A DNA stretch of 64,000 nt, taken from positions 1 through 64,000 of the forward strand of contig NZ_KI271589.1 of the NCBI RefSeq assembly GCF_000469325.1. The letters are read 5' to 3'. Under the pieces are notes generated by a model. That model had not been told where the DNA came from, made no database searches, and saw nothing but the letters and a program-made list of their open reading frames with translations. Positions 43,474 to 51,961 of the stretch are shown in pieces (position 1 is the stretch's first letter; each line of letters begins with the position of its first letter). The DNA is from Schleiferilactobacillus shenzhenensis LY-73 (GTDB lineage Bacteria > Bacillota > Bacilli > Lactobacillales > Lactobacillaceae). The position numbers and the translations under genes were made by a program.

Positions 43474-44295
43474 ATGGCACTTGATCAATCACCAGAAGAA
43501 ATCGCAGCCCATGAAAAGGAACTCGACCAATTTAAGATGAGCCAGTACAGCCTGGCGGGCAAGGTCGCCGTCATCACCGGCGGCAACACCGGCTTGGGCC
43601 AAGGCTATGCCGTCGCCATGGCGGAAGCCGGCGCGGACATCTTCATTCCCACGTTCGGCAAGGACGAATGGGATAACACCCGCCGCCTGATTGAGAAGCG
43701 CGGGCGCAAGGTGGAATTCATGGACGTCAACTTGACCGAACCCGGCATCACCGACAAGGTCGTGGCTGAAGCCGTCGAGAAGATGGGCCATATCGATATT
43801 CTGGTCAACAACGCCGGCATGATTCGGCGCAACCCGTTGCTGGAGTCCAAAGACAAGGATTGGGACCAGGTCATCGCTATCAACCTGACGGCCGTCTACC
43901 ACATGTCCCTGTCCGCTGCGAAGGTCTTTGCCAAGCAGAAGCACGGCAAAATTATCAATATTGGTTCCATGCTGTCCTTCCAAGGCGGCAAGTTCATCCC
44001 CTCTTACACCGCCAGCAAGCACGGTGTCGCTGGTCTGACCAAGGCCTTCGCCAGCGAAATGGGCGCCTACAATGTGCAAGTCAACGCCATTGCCCCCGGC
44101 TACATCAAGACCGCTAACACGGCGCCGATCCGCCGTGACCCAGCGCGCAACAAAGAAATTCTCGACCGGATTCCCGCCGGCCACTGGGCTGACCCGTCCG
44201 AGCTGATGGGCGTCGCGGTCTTCCTGGCCAGTGATGCTGCTAGCTACATTAACGGGGCGATTATTCCGGTTGACGGCGGCTACCTGGTCCGTTAA
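43474..44295 (+). CDS. kduD: 2-dehydro-3-deoxy-D-gluconate 5-dehydrogenase (SDR)
   Basis: A 273-residue short-chain dehydrogenase. Nucleotide motif ITGGNTGLGQGYA, the NNAG motif, catalytic Ser in IGSMLSF and YTASK (Tyr and Lys), ending IIPVDGGYLVR. KduD reduces 3-deoxy-D-glycero-2,5-hexodiulosonate to 2-keto-3-deoxygluconate with NAD(P)H. Its location directly after kduI settles the assignment within a broad family. GAAAGGAAG precedes the ATG and a terminator follows. Confidence 0.92.
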   Translation: MALDQSPEEIAAHEKELDQFKMSQYSLAGKVAVITGGNTGLGQGYAVAMAEAGADIFIPTFGKDEWDNTRRLIEKRGRKVEFMDVNLTEPGITDKVVAEAVEKMGHIDILVNNAGMIRRNPLLESKDKDWDQVIAINLTAVYHMSLSAAKVFAKQKHGKIINIGSMLSFQGGKFIPSYTASKHGVAGLTKAFASEMGAYNVQVNAIAPGYIKTANTAPIRRDPARNKEILDRIPAGHWADPSELMGVAVFLASDAASYINGAIIPVDGGYLVR

Positions 44296-44343
44296 TTTCC
44301 AGCGCTTCATTCCAATGTGATATTCATGCGTGTATACCTTTAT

Positions 44344-44379
44344 TAGCCATACATTTTTGCCGATGTATGGCTATTTTTG
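44344..44379 (+). terminator. terminator between kduD and the DUF2264 gene
   Basis: TAGCCATACAT (44344-44354) pairs perfectly with ATGTATGGCTA (44363-44373), then TTTTTG. Expression of the next gene therefore needs read-through or its own promoter. Confidence 0.85.
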
Positions 44380-44402
44380 TCAATCCAGAAAGGAATCTTG
44401 CC

Positions 44403-46202
44403 ATGCTTTCCCGTGACGATTTAACCGCTTGGCTTACCCGTTTAACTCCGCCCGACGACACCTACGTGGCCAGTTTTGGTGCCGCCTACGATTCTGACAT
44501 TCGAGTCTTAGAAGCCGCGTTGCGCCCCTTGTGGGGGCATCTGCCTGCCGCCGCTGGCAGTGGCCGACCATTCAAGGAAGATCCCGTGATTCAGCACTTC
44601 TATGATATCGTGCAGCACCGGCAATTACCGCCAGTCGACCGCAGTCGCCGCCAAATTGTCGTGGAGACCGGTCCCATCAGTTACTTTCTTGGCTTCTGGG
44701 GCGACCAGCTGGCGGCGGACCTGGGCCCGGCGAATATGGCCTATTTGGTCCAGTGGCTGACTACGATGACCGCCATTCCCCTGCCGCCCGGCAACTGGTA
44801 CTTCTTCATCGTTCTGCTGAATGCAGCGTTGCGTAAACAAGGCTATCCCTATGACCAGCATGTCCTGGCTAACGCCCTCGCGCAATTGGACACGTTCTAC
44901 CTCGGGGACGGCGTGTACAGCGACGGCCCCACGCAGCAGATGGACTACTACCTAGCATTTGCGTTCCACTTCTACGGTCTGCTGTATGCGCAATTAACGG
45001 ATGACGACCACGCCCAGGTGTTCAGACAGCGCGCCCAGGATTTTGCGGACCGCTTTATCTATTGGTTTGACGAATCTGGCCGGAGTATTCCCTTCGGCCG
45101 TTCCCTGACCTATCGTTTTGCGCCGATTGGTTTTTGGTGCCAGTTCTATCTCAGCGGTGCGTACCGAGGGACAGCGTTCACGCCGGCCCTAGTCAAGGGC
45201 CTGATCGACCGAGCGGCACACTATTGGCAGCAGCAGCCCATCACCAGTCTCACCGGTCAAGGACCGTTGACGGTGGGCTACGGATACAATAACTACCTGC
45301 TTTCTGAAGACTATAATGCGCCCGGTTCACCCATGTGGGCGTTCAAGCTGTTCGGCATTCTGCAGCTGCCAGCAACCGATCCGTATTGGCAGCTGCCGGC
45401 GGCCCCTTACCCCGACGATTTGCCTGGGCTTTCTCACCAGCCGGCAAGCGGCATGCTCTTCCGTATTACGCCTGGGGCGGGTCACCACGTCTTCCTGTCC
45501 AGCAAGCAGATGGCTGCCCACGCGGCGCTCTACCACGGGCAAGAGAAATACGGCAAGTTCGCCTACTCCTCCCACTTCGGCTTCAACCTCTCCCGGGATC
45601 TGACCGGCATTGAGACATTCGCCATCGACAACACCCTGGCCTTCAGTATCCCGGATCAAGACCAATACGCTGGCAGAAAAGTCATCACGGCCAGTCACAT
45701 GGCCGCCGATTATGCCGTCAGTGCCTGGCACACTGGCACCGCACGGGTCATCAGCTACCTGATCCCGTTGACTGCCAACTTGCACGTGCGGATCCACGAG
45801 GTGACCACCAAGCAGCCGCTGATCAGCTATGAAGGCGGGTTCCCGCTGGCCCCCTGGAATCCCAAACATCAGAAACCCGTGATAGTAGGTGCCGCCACCA
45901 TTGCTACCAACGGGAATGGCGAAAGCGCCATCATCGACTTGCTGAATAACCGGCAAGCCGCTGCAGTGAACCAGGGACCGAATACAAATCTGCTGTCACC
46001 TGAGAAGAATGTCGTCCCCGTTCTCACGACATCACTCTCCCCTGGTACCACTGTTCTGGCGTGTGCGGTCGTGGGTGACCCGCAAGGTTGCACGCGGGTG
46101 GACGGACTGGTGCAGTTTCTAACGACAGCAACCGGATACGCCATCGTCACCCAGAAGCAGACAATTGATGTGCCCCGCTGGTCTCCCACAGTGAAAGATT
46201 AA
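44403..46202 (+). CDS. DUF2264 family protein
   Basis: A 599-residue protein of the DUF2264 family. Residues ~1-370 are helical, likely an (alpha/alpha) barrel (motifs GPISYFLGFWGDQ, YSDGPTQQMDYYLAFAFHFYGLLYA, GFWCQFYLSGAYRG). The remainder is beta-rich (KYGKFAYSSHFGFNLSRDL; ISYEGGFPLAPWN). The fold recalls polysaccharide lyases and GH88/GH105 hydrolases, and members occur in pectin and glycosaminoglycan loci, but no activity can be asserted. There is no signal peptide. AAAGGAATC precedes ATG 44403. It follows kduI-kduD across a terminator. Confidence 0.85.
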   Translation: MLSRDDLTAWLTRLTPPDDTYVASFGAAYDSDIRVLEAALRPLWGHLPAAAGSGRPFKEDPVIQHFYDIVQHRQLPPVDRSRRQIVVETGPISYFLGFWGDQLAADLGPANMAYLVQWLTTMTAIPLPPGNWYFFIVLLNAALRKQGYPYDQHVLANALAQLDTFYLGDGVYSDGPTQQMDYYLAFAFHFYGLLYAQLTDDDHAQVFRQRAQDFADRFIYWFDESGRSIPFGRSLTYRFAPIGFWCQFYLSGAYRGTAFTPALVKGLIDRAAHYWQQQPITSLTGQGPLTVGYGYNNYLLSEDYNAPGSPMWAFKLFGILQLPATDPYWQLPAAPYPDDLPGLSHQPASGMLFRITPGAGHHVFLSSKQMAAHAALYHGQEKYGKFAYSSHFGFNLSRDLTGIETFAIDNTLAFSIPDQDQYAGRKVITASHMAADYAVSAWHTGTARVISYLIPLTANLHVRIHEVTTKQPLISYEGGFPLAPWNPKHQKPVIVGAATIATNGNGESAIIDLLNNRQAAAVNQGPNTNLLSPEKNVVPVLTTSLSPGTTVLACAVVGDPQGCTRVDGLVQFLTTATGYAIVTQKQTIDVPRWSPTVKD

Positions 46203-46210
46203 GGCGTATC

Positions 46211-46244
46211 GAAAAAGGCGGTCTCTGCGGAGACCGCCTTTCTT
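46211..46244. terminator. bidirectional terminator between the DUF2264 and GH36 genes
   Basis: AAAGGCGGTCTC (46214-46225) pairs with GAGACCGCCTTT (46230-46241) around TGCG, with A and T runs on either side. Confidence 0.88.
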
Positions 46245-46252
46245 ACCGCCGA

Positions 46253-48442
46253 CTAGCGTTGAAACGCCACCGCTCGGGCCACAAAGCGGCCGGCGGGGAT
46301 GGTGACTTGTCCCGGCGCCAGTGTGATGTCGGGGCTGCCCACTGTGCCGCTTTGATGCCACGCTGGCGGCACATTCATGGCCACCGTCTGCGCCTCGGGC
46401 AGATTGAACCCGAAGAACAGGTACAGGACCTCGTCGGGTAAACGGAACCCGGAGACTTGGTAGCCCACTGGGTCGTGGTAACTGAGAATATCCGGCCCTG
46501 AGCGGAACGGTCGGCCCTGCGCAATCAGGTCGCTATGCGCCCGATAGAAGGTCAGGCATTCATCGATGATTTGCCATTGCGGCGCACTCAACTGACGGAT
46601 GTCGCCGGAGAGACATACCCGGCCTAAGAATGTCGCGATCAGATGATAGTAGAGCGCATCAGCACCATCGTCCGGGTGGACGACGCACCAAATCAGGTTC
46701 TTCGCAGCCGGCACAACGTTTAGTTCGTTGGCGGCAATGATTGGGATACTGGTCGTTTCGTGGGCGTCGGAGAAAGAGGACAGGTCGGTGGCGTTGATCC
46801 AAGCCGGCGTCAGGCGGTGGCCACCGGAGGCGCAGTTCTCAATCTTAATGTTGGGAATCTGCTTACGTACCTCCTTGAGGATGGTCATGGTAGCCGCCGT
46901 CAGCCGCTGCAGGCTCTCGGCCGGGGACGCGGCCCCGGCCACGTCCTGCACATCCAGGCCCAGGCTGTCGTTATAGTCCACTTTCAAGTAATCGAAACCC
47001 GCAGTTTTCAGCAAATCGATCATCCGGATCTGTAAGTACCGCCGCACGATTGGTTGGGTCAAGTCCAAGAAGCGGCGTTTGACCGTGCTCACCGGCCGGT
47101 GCACGCCGTCACGGTCATGTTCCCGCAGCAGCATGGTCTTTTCTGCTTTTTCTTTCTCCCACTCAGCCTCAGCGTGCGGTGCAGAAAATCCGGCCATTGG
47201 AAACAAATAAAGGCGCTTGGGCGGTTCCGCGTCATGATCGTTACCTAGTAAACTATGGCGGCCGGCCGTCTCGAACTCGAACCACAGACCCGCCTTCATA
47301 TTATGCTGATGGATGTCCTGGACGACAGGGGCGAGTCCTTCAGGGAAACGTTTGGGGTCCACCACCCAGTCGCCGTGACCGCCGTCCCATTGGTTCAGGG
47401 CGCTCTGGTACCAGCCCGCGTCAATGACGTAGGTGCCGATCGCATGCTGCTGCAGCAGGGTCAACGACTCATGGATCAGGGTAGCACTGGGATTGCCCCA
47501 GGTCGTGCCCCACTCGTTGTAAATAATCGGCAGGTCCGTGTTGTGCACCGCTGGCTGCAAACGGTGACTGACCCGGGCCAAGTCTCCGTGGGCGACCGTG
47601 AGATAGGCGACGGGCGTCTGGTATTTTTCATTCCGTTCCAAGTCCACGTACCATTGACCGTTATCTGCATCGGGCAAGCCGCCGAAGATCATCAGCCGAT
47701 CGTCCAAGCGACCGACGTTCAGCTGCCAGGAGGCCCGGACAGCCAATTCTGCCAACCAGGTCACATCGCGGTGCTTGTCCCGTAAACCGACCCAAGGGAA
47801 GAACCGGCGCACCGGCATGGTGCCGTTCTGGCCGAACTGTTCCAGGGCCAGACCGGAGGGCTTCCAACTGGACTCTAAATCATAGTCTTCGACCGGCCTT
47901 TCTTCCAACCGGCCCTCCATGGCCCACTTCGAGCGGAGCCGCAGCAGGTCCAGGGTGCCGGCCGGGATGGCGTCGCTGTAAAACGGACTGATGCCGCTGA
48001 GGCAAAAGGACGCCAGCCAAAGGAAGCGCTGGCCTTGGTCATGGTTGCACTGCACGGTGGTCCAAGTGTGCAACCGCTGCTCCCCCGGCCGCCACAAGAG
48101 GTGGTGGGCGTAAAGGTTGCCGTGACCGTCCCGCATAGACGTGCGGATAATGACCGCATCGTCATCTTCCCGCACCCGCTTGGTGTGACGGATAAGTTTC
48201 AGGGACTGCACCGTGGCGTTGTTGTACATCGTCAAGCCATTCGTGAAGTTCTTGTCCGCGGCAGTCCCCGCCACTCGGGCTTGAATCAGCGAACAGACAG
48301 TCTTTTGGTGGCGGGGAACAGACACCAGCGGGGCATCTTCAACGGGATAGATCATCAGCTCCACATGGTGGTCCTCATCGACCAGGTAGTGGGCCACCAT
48401 GTCCCCCAGCTGGTAACGGGCCAAATCAGTAAAGTGCAGCAT
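46253..48442 (-). CDS. GH36 alpha-galactosidase-like glycoside hydrolase
   Basis: A 729-residue GH36-type protein: N-terminal beta-supersandwich (~1-300), TIM barrel (~310-630) and a C-terminal beta domain. Clan D motifs are visible: YNEWGTTWGNPS, GTYVIDAGWYQ, the nucleophile Asp in YLKVDYNDS, ENCASGGHRL and the acid/base Asp in SSFSDAHETTS. Some positions differ from classical alpha-galactosidases (FEFETAG where FEPE is usual), so a related substrate such as alpha-GalNAc or a decorated galactoside is possible. It acts in the cytoplasm. AAAGGACC precedes the ATG. It is the last gene of the EIIA-rpoN-GH43-GH36 unit. Confidence 0.87.
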   Translation of the reverse strand: MLHFTDLARYQLGDMVAHYLVDEDHHVELMIYPVEDAPLVSVPRHQKTVCSLIQARVAGTAADKNFTNGLTMYNNATVQSLKLIRHTKRVREDDDAVIIRTSMRDGHGNLYAHHLLWRPGEQRLHTWTTVQCNHDQGQRFLWLASFCLSGISPFYSDAIPAGTLDLLRLRSKWAMEGRLEERPVEDYDLESSWKPSGLALEQFGQNGTMPVRRFFPWVGLRDKHRDVTWLAELAVRASWQLNVGRLDDRLMIFGGLPDADNGQWYVDLERNEKYQTPVAYLTVAHGDLARVSHRLQPAVHNTDLPIIYNEWGTTWGNPSATLIHESLTLLQQHAIGTYVIDAGWYQSALNQWDGGHGDWVVDPKRFPEGLAPVVQDIHQHNMKAGLWFEFETAGRHSLLGNDHDAEPPKRLYLFPMAGFSAPHAEAEWEKEKAEKTMLLREHDRDGVHRPVSTVKRRFLDLTQPIVRRYLQIRMIDLLKTAGFDYLKVDYNDSLGLDVQDVAGAASPAESLQRLTAATMTILKEVRKQIPNIKIENCASGGHRLTPAWINATDLSSFSDAHETTSIPIIAANELNVVPAAKNLIWCVVHPDDGADALYYHLIATFLGRVCLSGDIRQLSAPQWQIIDECLTFYRAHSDLIAQGRPFRSGPDILSYHDPVGYQVSGFRLPDEVLYLFFGFNLPEAQTVAMNVPPAWHQSGTVGSPDITLAPGQVTIPAGRFVARAVAFQR

Positions 48443-48460
48443 CAGTTTGCGGTCCTTTCT

Positions 48461-50059
48461 TCACTCCGGGTCATGGACTTCGTCATAATTGAAGTACCGG
48501 AAGTCGGCGAACGAGCGGTGGGCGTCCATGTCCTGGGCACACAGCCCCACCATCGCCCCAGTGAAGCCCAGATGGCCATGGTCCTTCACGTAGTCATCGC
48601 TGAGCCGATCCGCCGCGTACGTCTCCCCTAGTATACCGTGGTTGGTCCCTTGGGTATAAGAAAAGAGACCAATATTCCGGTCGACTTCGACCTGAAGTTG
48701 AACCGGTTGCTGGGGATCAATCGGTACTGGGTCAGAAAGGTAGCGGTAATGATCCATGTCTGCGGTCTCCACCCGCAGGAACGTCTGCTGGCGGTGCTCG
48801 TCGTAAGAGACGTACAGATACGCCCAGTTCGCCGTATCGTAGAATGGGACCAGCCCGGCCGTCTGCTGGAAGTTCGTGGGCGCAAAAGTCATCTCGGTGC
48901 TGGCGGTGAAATGGAATGCTTGCCAGCGCCGGGCGAGCAGGGTCTGATTGAACAGACTGGACAGACTCTCCCGACCGTGGAGCCGGAGGTAACCGGGGCG
49001 TTCGGTGAGCGACGCCGTAGCCCCCAGAGGTCCGCGCAGTGTCTTCAGTTCCGGCGGCAGCTGTTTCAGCTCACTGAAATCGAGGTCTTGGGAGTAATCA
49101 TCGCGCTGCGGAGCGGTCGCCAATGAGGGCGCGGTAATTGTTAAGTCCGGTACCGTCGTGTGGTTCGTCAATCGCGGCCAGCCGTCCTTTGCCCATTCGA
49201 TGGGCGCCAGCCCCGTCTCCCGGCCCAGCGGGGTATTGGCCCGGCCCGTCGGCAGTAATGGCCGGGCGCATAAGAAGACGATATACCACTCAGTGGGACT
49301 TACTTCAACAAAACACGCATGGCCGCATTTCTTTAATGGCGCATACGGGGTGTAACGCGTCGAAATCAACGGATTAATTGGTGAGTTCTCATACGGTCCC
49401 CAAATATTGCGGCTACGGGCGACCGTCGCAGCATGGGAAAAACCGGTACCGCCGGCCGCGCACAGTAGATAGTACCAGCCGTCTTTCTTAATGATCTGGG
49501 GGCCTTCGCAGGTGCCCCAATCCGTGCCGGTATAGACTTTCTTTCTCTCCCCAATGACCTTCATCGTCAAGGGATCAAACTCTTGTAAAGCAATCCCGCT
49601 GAAACCGGGCTGATCTAACCGGTGGTCGTAGAGCATGTTCAAAATGTAGTGACGCCCATCGGTATCGTGAAACAGGGACGGGTCAAAACCACTGGCCGTG
49701 ATGAAAGTGGGTTCCGACCATGGACCCGCCGGATCTGGACTAGTCATCACAAAATTCAGAGTGTCCTTAAAAGCCGTCGCTGACCGGACAATCGTCGAGA
49801 CCAGCCAGTATTGGCCGTCCGCGTAACTCAAGTGCGGCGCCCAAATACCACCGGAATTGTAGACGCCGCGCAGAGGAATCGCTGCCTCGTCGTTGAGCGG
49901 TTCGCATAACAGGTCCCAATGGACAAGATCCTGTGAATGATAAATCTCGATTCCTGGCCACCATTCAAAGGTGGACGTCGCCAAATAATAATCGGCACCG
50001 ACGTGCAGCAAACTCGGGTCGGGGTTAAATCCGCGCAATATGGGGTTCTGTATCTTCAT
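48461..50059 (-). CDS. GH43 beta-xylosidase/alpha-L-arabinofuranosidase
   Basis: A 532-residue GH43 enzyme of the XynB type, with a five-bladed propeller (~1-310) and a C-terminal beta-sandwich (~330-525). Catalytic residues fit the family: Asp14 in GFNPDPS, Asp126 in SGFDPSLF, Glu185 in GTCEGPQ. It would remove xylose or arabinose from the ends of imported oligosaccharides. Its ribosome site AAAGGATAATG overlaps the rpoN stop codon, so it is coupled to the preceding gene. 18 bases separate it from GH36. Confidence 0.9.
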   Translation of the reverse strand: MKIQNPILRGFNPDPSLLHVGADYYLATSTFEWWPGIEIYHSQDLVHWDLLCEPLNDEAAIPLRGVYNSGGIWAPHLSYADGQYWLVSTIVRSATAFKDTLNFVMTSPDPAGPWSEPTFITASGFDPSLFHDTDGRHYILNMLYDHRLDQPGFSGIALQEFDPLTMKVIGERKKVYTGTDWGTCEGPQIIKKDGWYYLLCAAGGTGFSHAATVARSRNIWGPYENSPINPLISTRYTPYAPLKKCGHACFVEVSPTEWYIVFLCARPLLPTGRANTPLGRETGLAPIEWAKDGWPRLTNHTTVPDLTITAPSLATAPQRDDYSQDLDFSELKQLPPELKTLRGPLGATASLTERPGYLRLHGRESLSSLFNQTLLARRWQAFHFTASTEMTFAPTNFQQTAGLVPFYDTANWAYLYVSYDEHRQQTFLRVETADMDHYRYLSDPVPIDPQQPVQLQVEVDRNIGLFSYTQGTNHGILGETYAADRLSDDYVKDHGHLGFTGAMVGLCAQDMDAHRSFADFRYFNYDEVHDPE

Positions 50060-50068
50060 CGTGGCTCA

Positions 50069-51380
50069 TTATCCTTTCAATTTTGCGTTCCGCCGCCGTT
50101 GGGCAGAAGAGGGAAGATGATTCTCTTGGCGGTACTTGGCGACCGTCCGGCGGGCGACTTGGTAACCGCGGGCCGTCAGGGCCTGGGCAATCTGTTCGTC
50201 GCTCAGCGGCTGTCCGGGCGTTTCGCCGGCCACGATGGCTTTGAGCGCGGCCACCATCTGGTCGACCGACTGGTCCGTCGATTCGTCACCGCCGCTGTAC
50301 CGCGAGAAGAAGTCCTTCAACGGGAAGACGCCCTGGTCGGTCTCGATATATTTATCATTGATCGCCCGGCTGACCGTCGATTCGCTGATCTGCAATTTCT
50401 GCGCAATATCCCGCAGCAGAAGCGGGGCAATCGTTTGGCGCTGTCCTGTGAAAAAGGCATATTGGGCGCGCCCGATTTGCCGACCGACCATCATCAAGGT
50501 ATCCGTCCGCCGCTGAATGTTATACATCACGGACTGGTACTGGCTGTATCGGTCGGTGATGTACTCCTGGACCTCAGCATCGGTGGATTGCTTCAGCTGG
50601 ATCGTACGTCTCCTGGGCGAATACCACCTGGGGCTGGTTATGCCGAATCAGTGTGAGCGACAGCTTGCCGTCTTGGCTCGTTACCCGCAGCTCCGGAATC
50701 ACGTAACTGGTCTGGGTGTGGTTATACGGCAAGCCCGGATTGGCAGAAAGGGAGCGAATATACGTCATCGCCCCGCCAAACTCCGTATCATTGAGCCCCA
50801 GCTTCTTTTGAATGGCCGTCCACCGGTGGTCTTTCAACGCTTGAAAATGGTCCCGGAGAATGGAGGCTGCTGCCGGCACAGCGTCCGGGTCGTTTTCTGT
50901 CTGCAACAGTAAACACTCTTGCAGATCATGGGCGCCGACGCCGGGCGGGTCCAATTGCTGCAGCAAGGTCTTGGCGTCCATCAGCATCACCGGTGAAACG
51001 GCGACTTGCTGTAGAATCTGGTCATCCGTCAAGGGCAAGTAGCCGCTGGGCTCCAGCTGGTTGATCAAATAGACGACCAGCGCACGCAGCGGCGTCTTAC
51101 GCATCGTCAGGTGTACTTGATCCAACAAATAGGCAAAAAGCGAGCCATGGGTGTCCCTGATTTGATAACTCTCACCGGTTCCCGTCGGCCGACTCGCCAC
51201 CGGCTGCATCAATGGCATCTTGATGTTCATCAGGGGGTTCTCCATGCTGATGTTCTCGAGATAATCCTGCAGATCCAGCGCATCCAGCCGCAGCATGGCA
51301 ATCGCCTGGCGCATCCCTTGCGTCAGCGCTAGTCTTTGGGTTTGCGTTTGGTTTAGAGAAAAGCCTTGATTCATCGTCAT
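50069..51380 (-). pseudogene. rpoN: RNA polymerase sigma-54 factor, frameshifted
   Basis: Two adjoining frames together encode a complete sigma-54 of about 435 residues. The first (51380 to about 50600) has region I, the activator contact (LNQTQTQRLALTQGMRQAIAML), and the core-binding domain. The second (to 50069) has the HTH (QISESTVSRAINDKYIET) and the RpoN box ARRTVAKYR that reads the -24 element. Near 50597-50604 one extra base shifts the frame (after AQETYDPA), ending at TGA about 50573. Nothing else is decayed. It may be a recent mutation, a sequencing error or recoding. It is the second gene of a unit that starts at a -24/-12 promoter. Confidence 0.85.
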
Positions 51381-51419
51381 CGTGCGTCCCCTCCCCGGGC
51401 TGGCAACGGCGGGTGGGCG

Positions 51420-51827
51420 TCAGAAAAACGCCTCGCCGTCATTATTAACGACTTTCTTCAGTACCACGTGCTGAACGTTGGCTTGGGCCTGAGCAATCAT
51501 CGTGGCGATGTCCTCATCATTCTTAGGCGGCGTCAACACGGTCTGCAGCGCCATGGCTAGGTTCATCCCGCCAATCAGCGTCACGTTGGGCAGGTTGAGC
51601 AGGGCCATCGCGGCGTTACACATACTGCCGCCCACCAGGTCAGCCAGAATGATCACATCCTGATCCGGGGTAATCGTTTTGCGCAGCGCGTTAATGATTT
51701 CGTCCGGCTTGTGCCCCGGCATCAGCCCATGGGCTTCCAAGTTGGTTTGCGGTCCAGCAATCATCTCGACGGCAGCCTTCATGCCGGCCGCCAGTTGGTT
51801 ATGTGATAGAAAAATAATCCGAGTCAT
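51420..51827 (-). CDS. mannose-family PTS EIIA component
   Basis: A 135-residue single-domain EIIA of the mannose family. His9 in IIFLSHNQLAAGM is the phosphorylation site; the LADLVGGSMCNAA stretch is also typical. It accepts phosphate from HPr and passes it to an EIIB. It is the first gene after the -24/-12 promoter at 51869-51884. The EIIB, EIIC and EIID partners lie in separate units at 53.7-55.8 and 61.6-63.8 kb, and this is the only free EIIA-Man in the window, so it may serve both. Confidence 0.9.
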   Translation of the reverse strand: MTRIIFLSHNQLAAGMKAAVEMIAGPQTNLEAHGLMPGHKPDEIINALRKTITPDQDVIILADLVGGSMCNAAMALLNLPNVTLIGGMNLAMALQTVLTPPKNDEDIATMIAQAQANVQHVVLKKVVNNDGEAFF

Positions 51828-51868
51828 ATTTCCGTCTCCTTGCAGTTTTGGGTTTTCGCCTTAGCTTA

Positions 51869-51884
51869 CGCAATTGCCGTGCCA
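51869..51884 (-). promoter_or_regulatory. sigma-54 (-24/-12) promoter of the EIIA-rpoN-GH43-GH36 unit
   Basis: Minus strand TGGCAC, five bases GGCAA, TTGCG, preceded by T, fits the sigma-54 consensus. It lies about 40 bases before the EIIA start. Confidence 0.88.
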
Positions 51885-51904
51885 AACCCATGTCATCGCT
51901 ATCA

Positions 51905-51920
51905 TGGCACATTATTTGCT
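51905..51920 (+). promoter_or_regulatory. sigma-54 (-24/-12) promoter of the 262-aa gene
   Basis: TGGCAC, five bases ATTAT, TTGCT. It is divergent from the EIIA promoter; only 20 bases separate the two -24 elements. Confidence 0.88.
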
Positions 51921-51961
51921 TGCAGAACAGGGAAAACGATTGAACACAAGGAGTCGATCAT

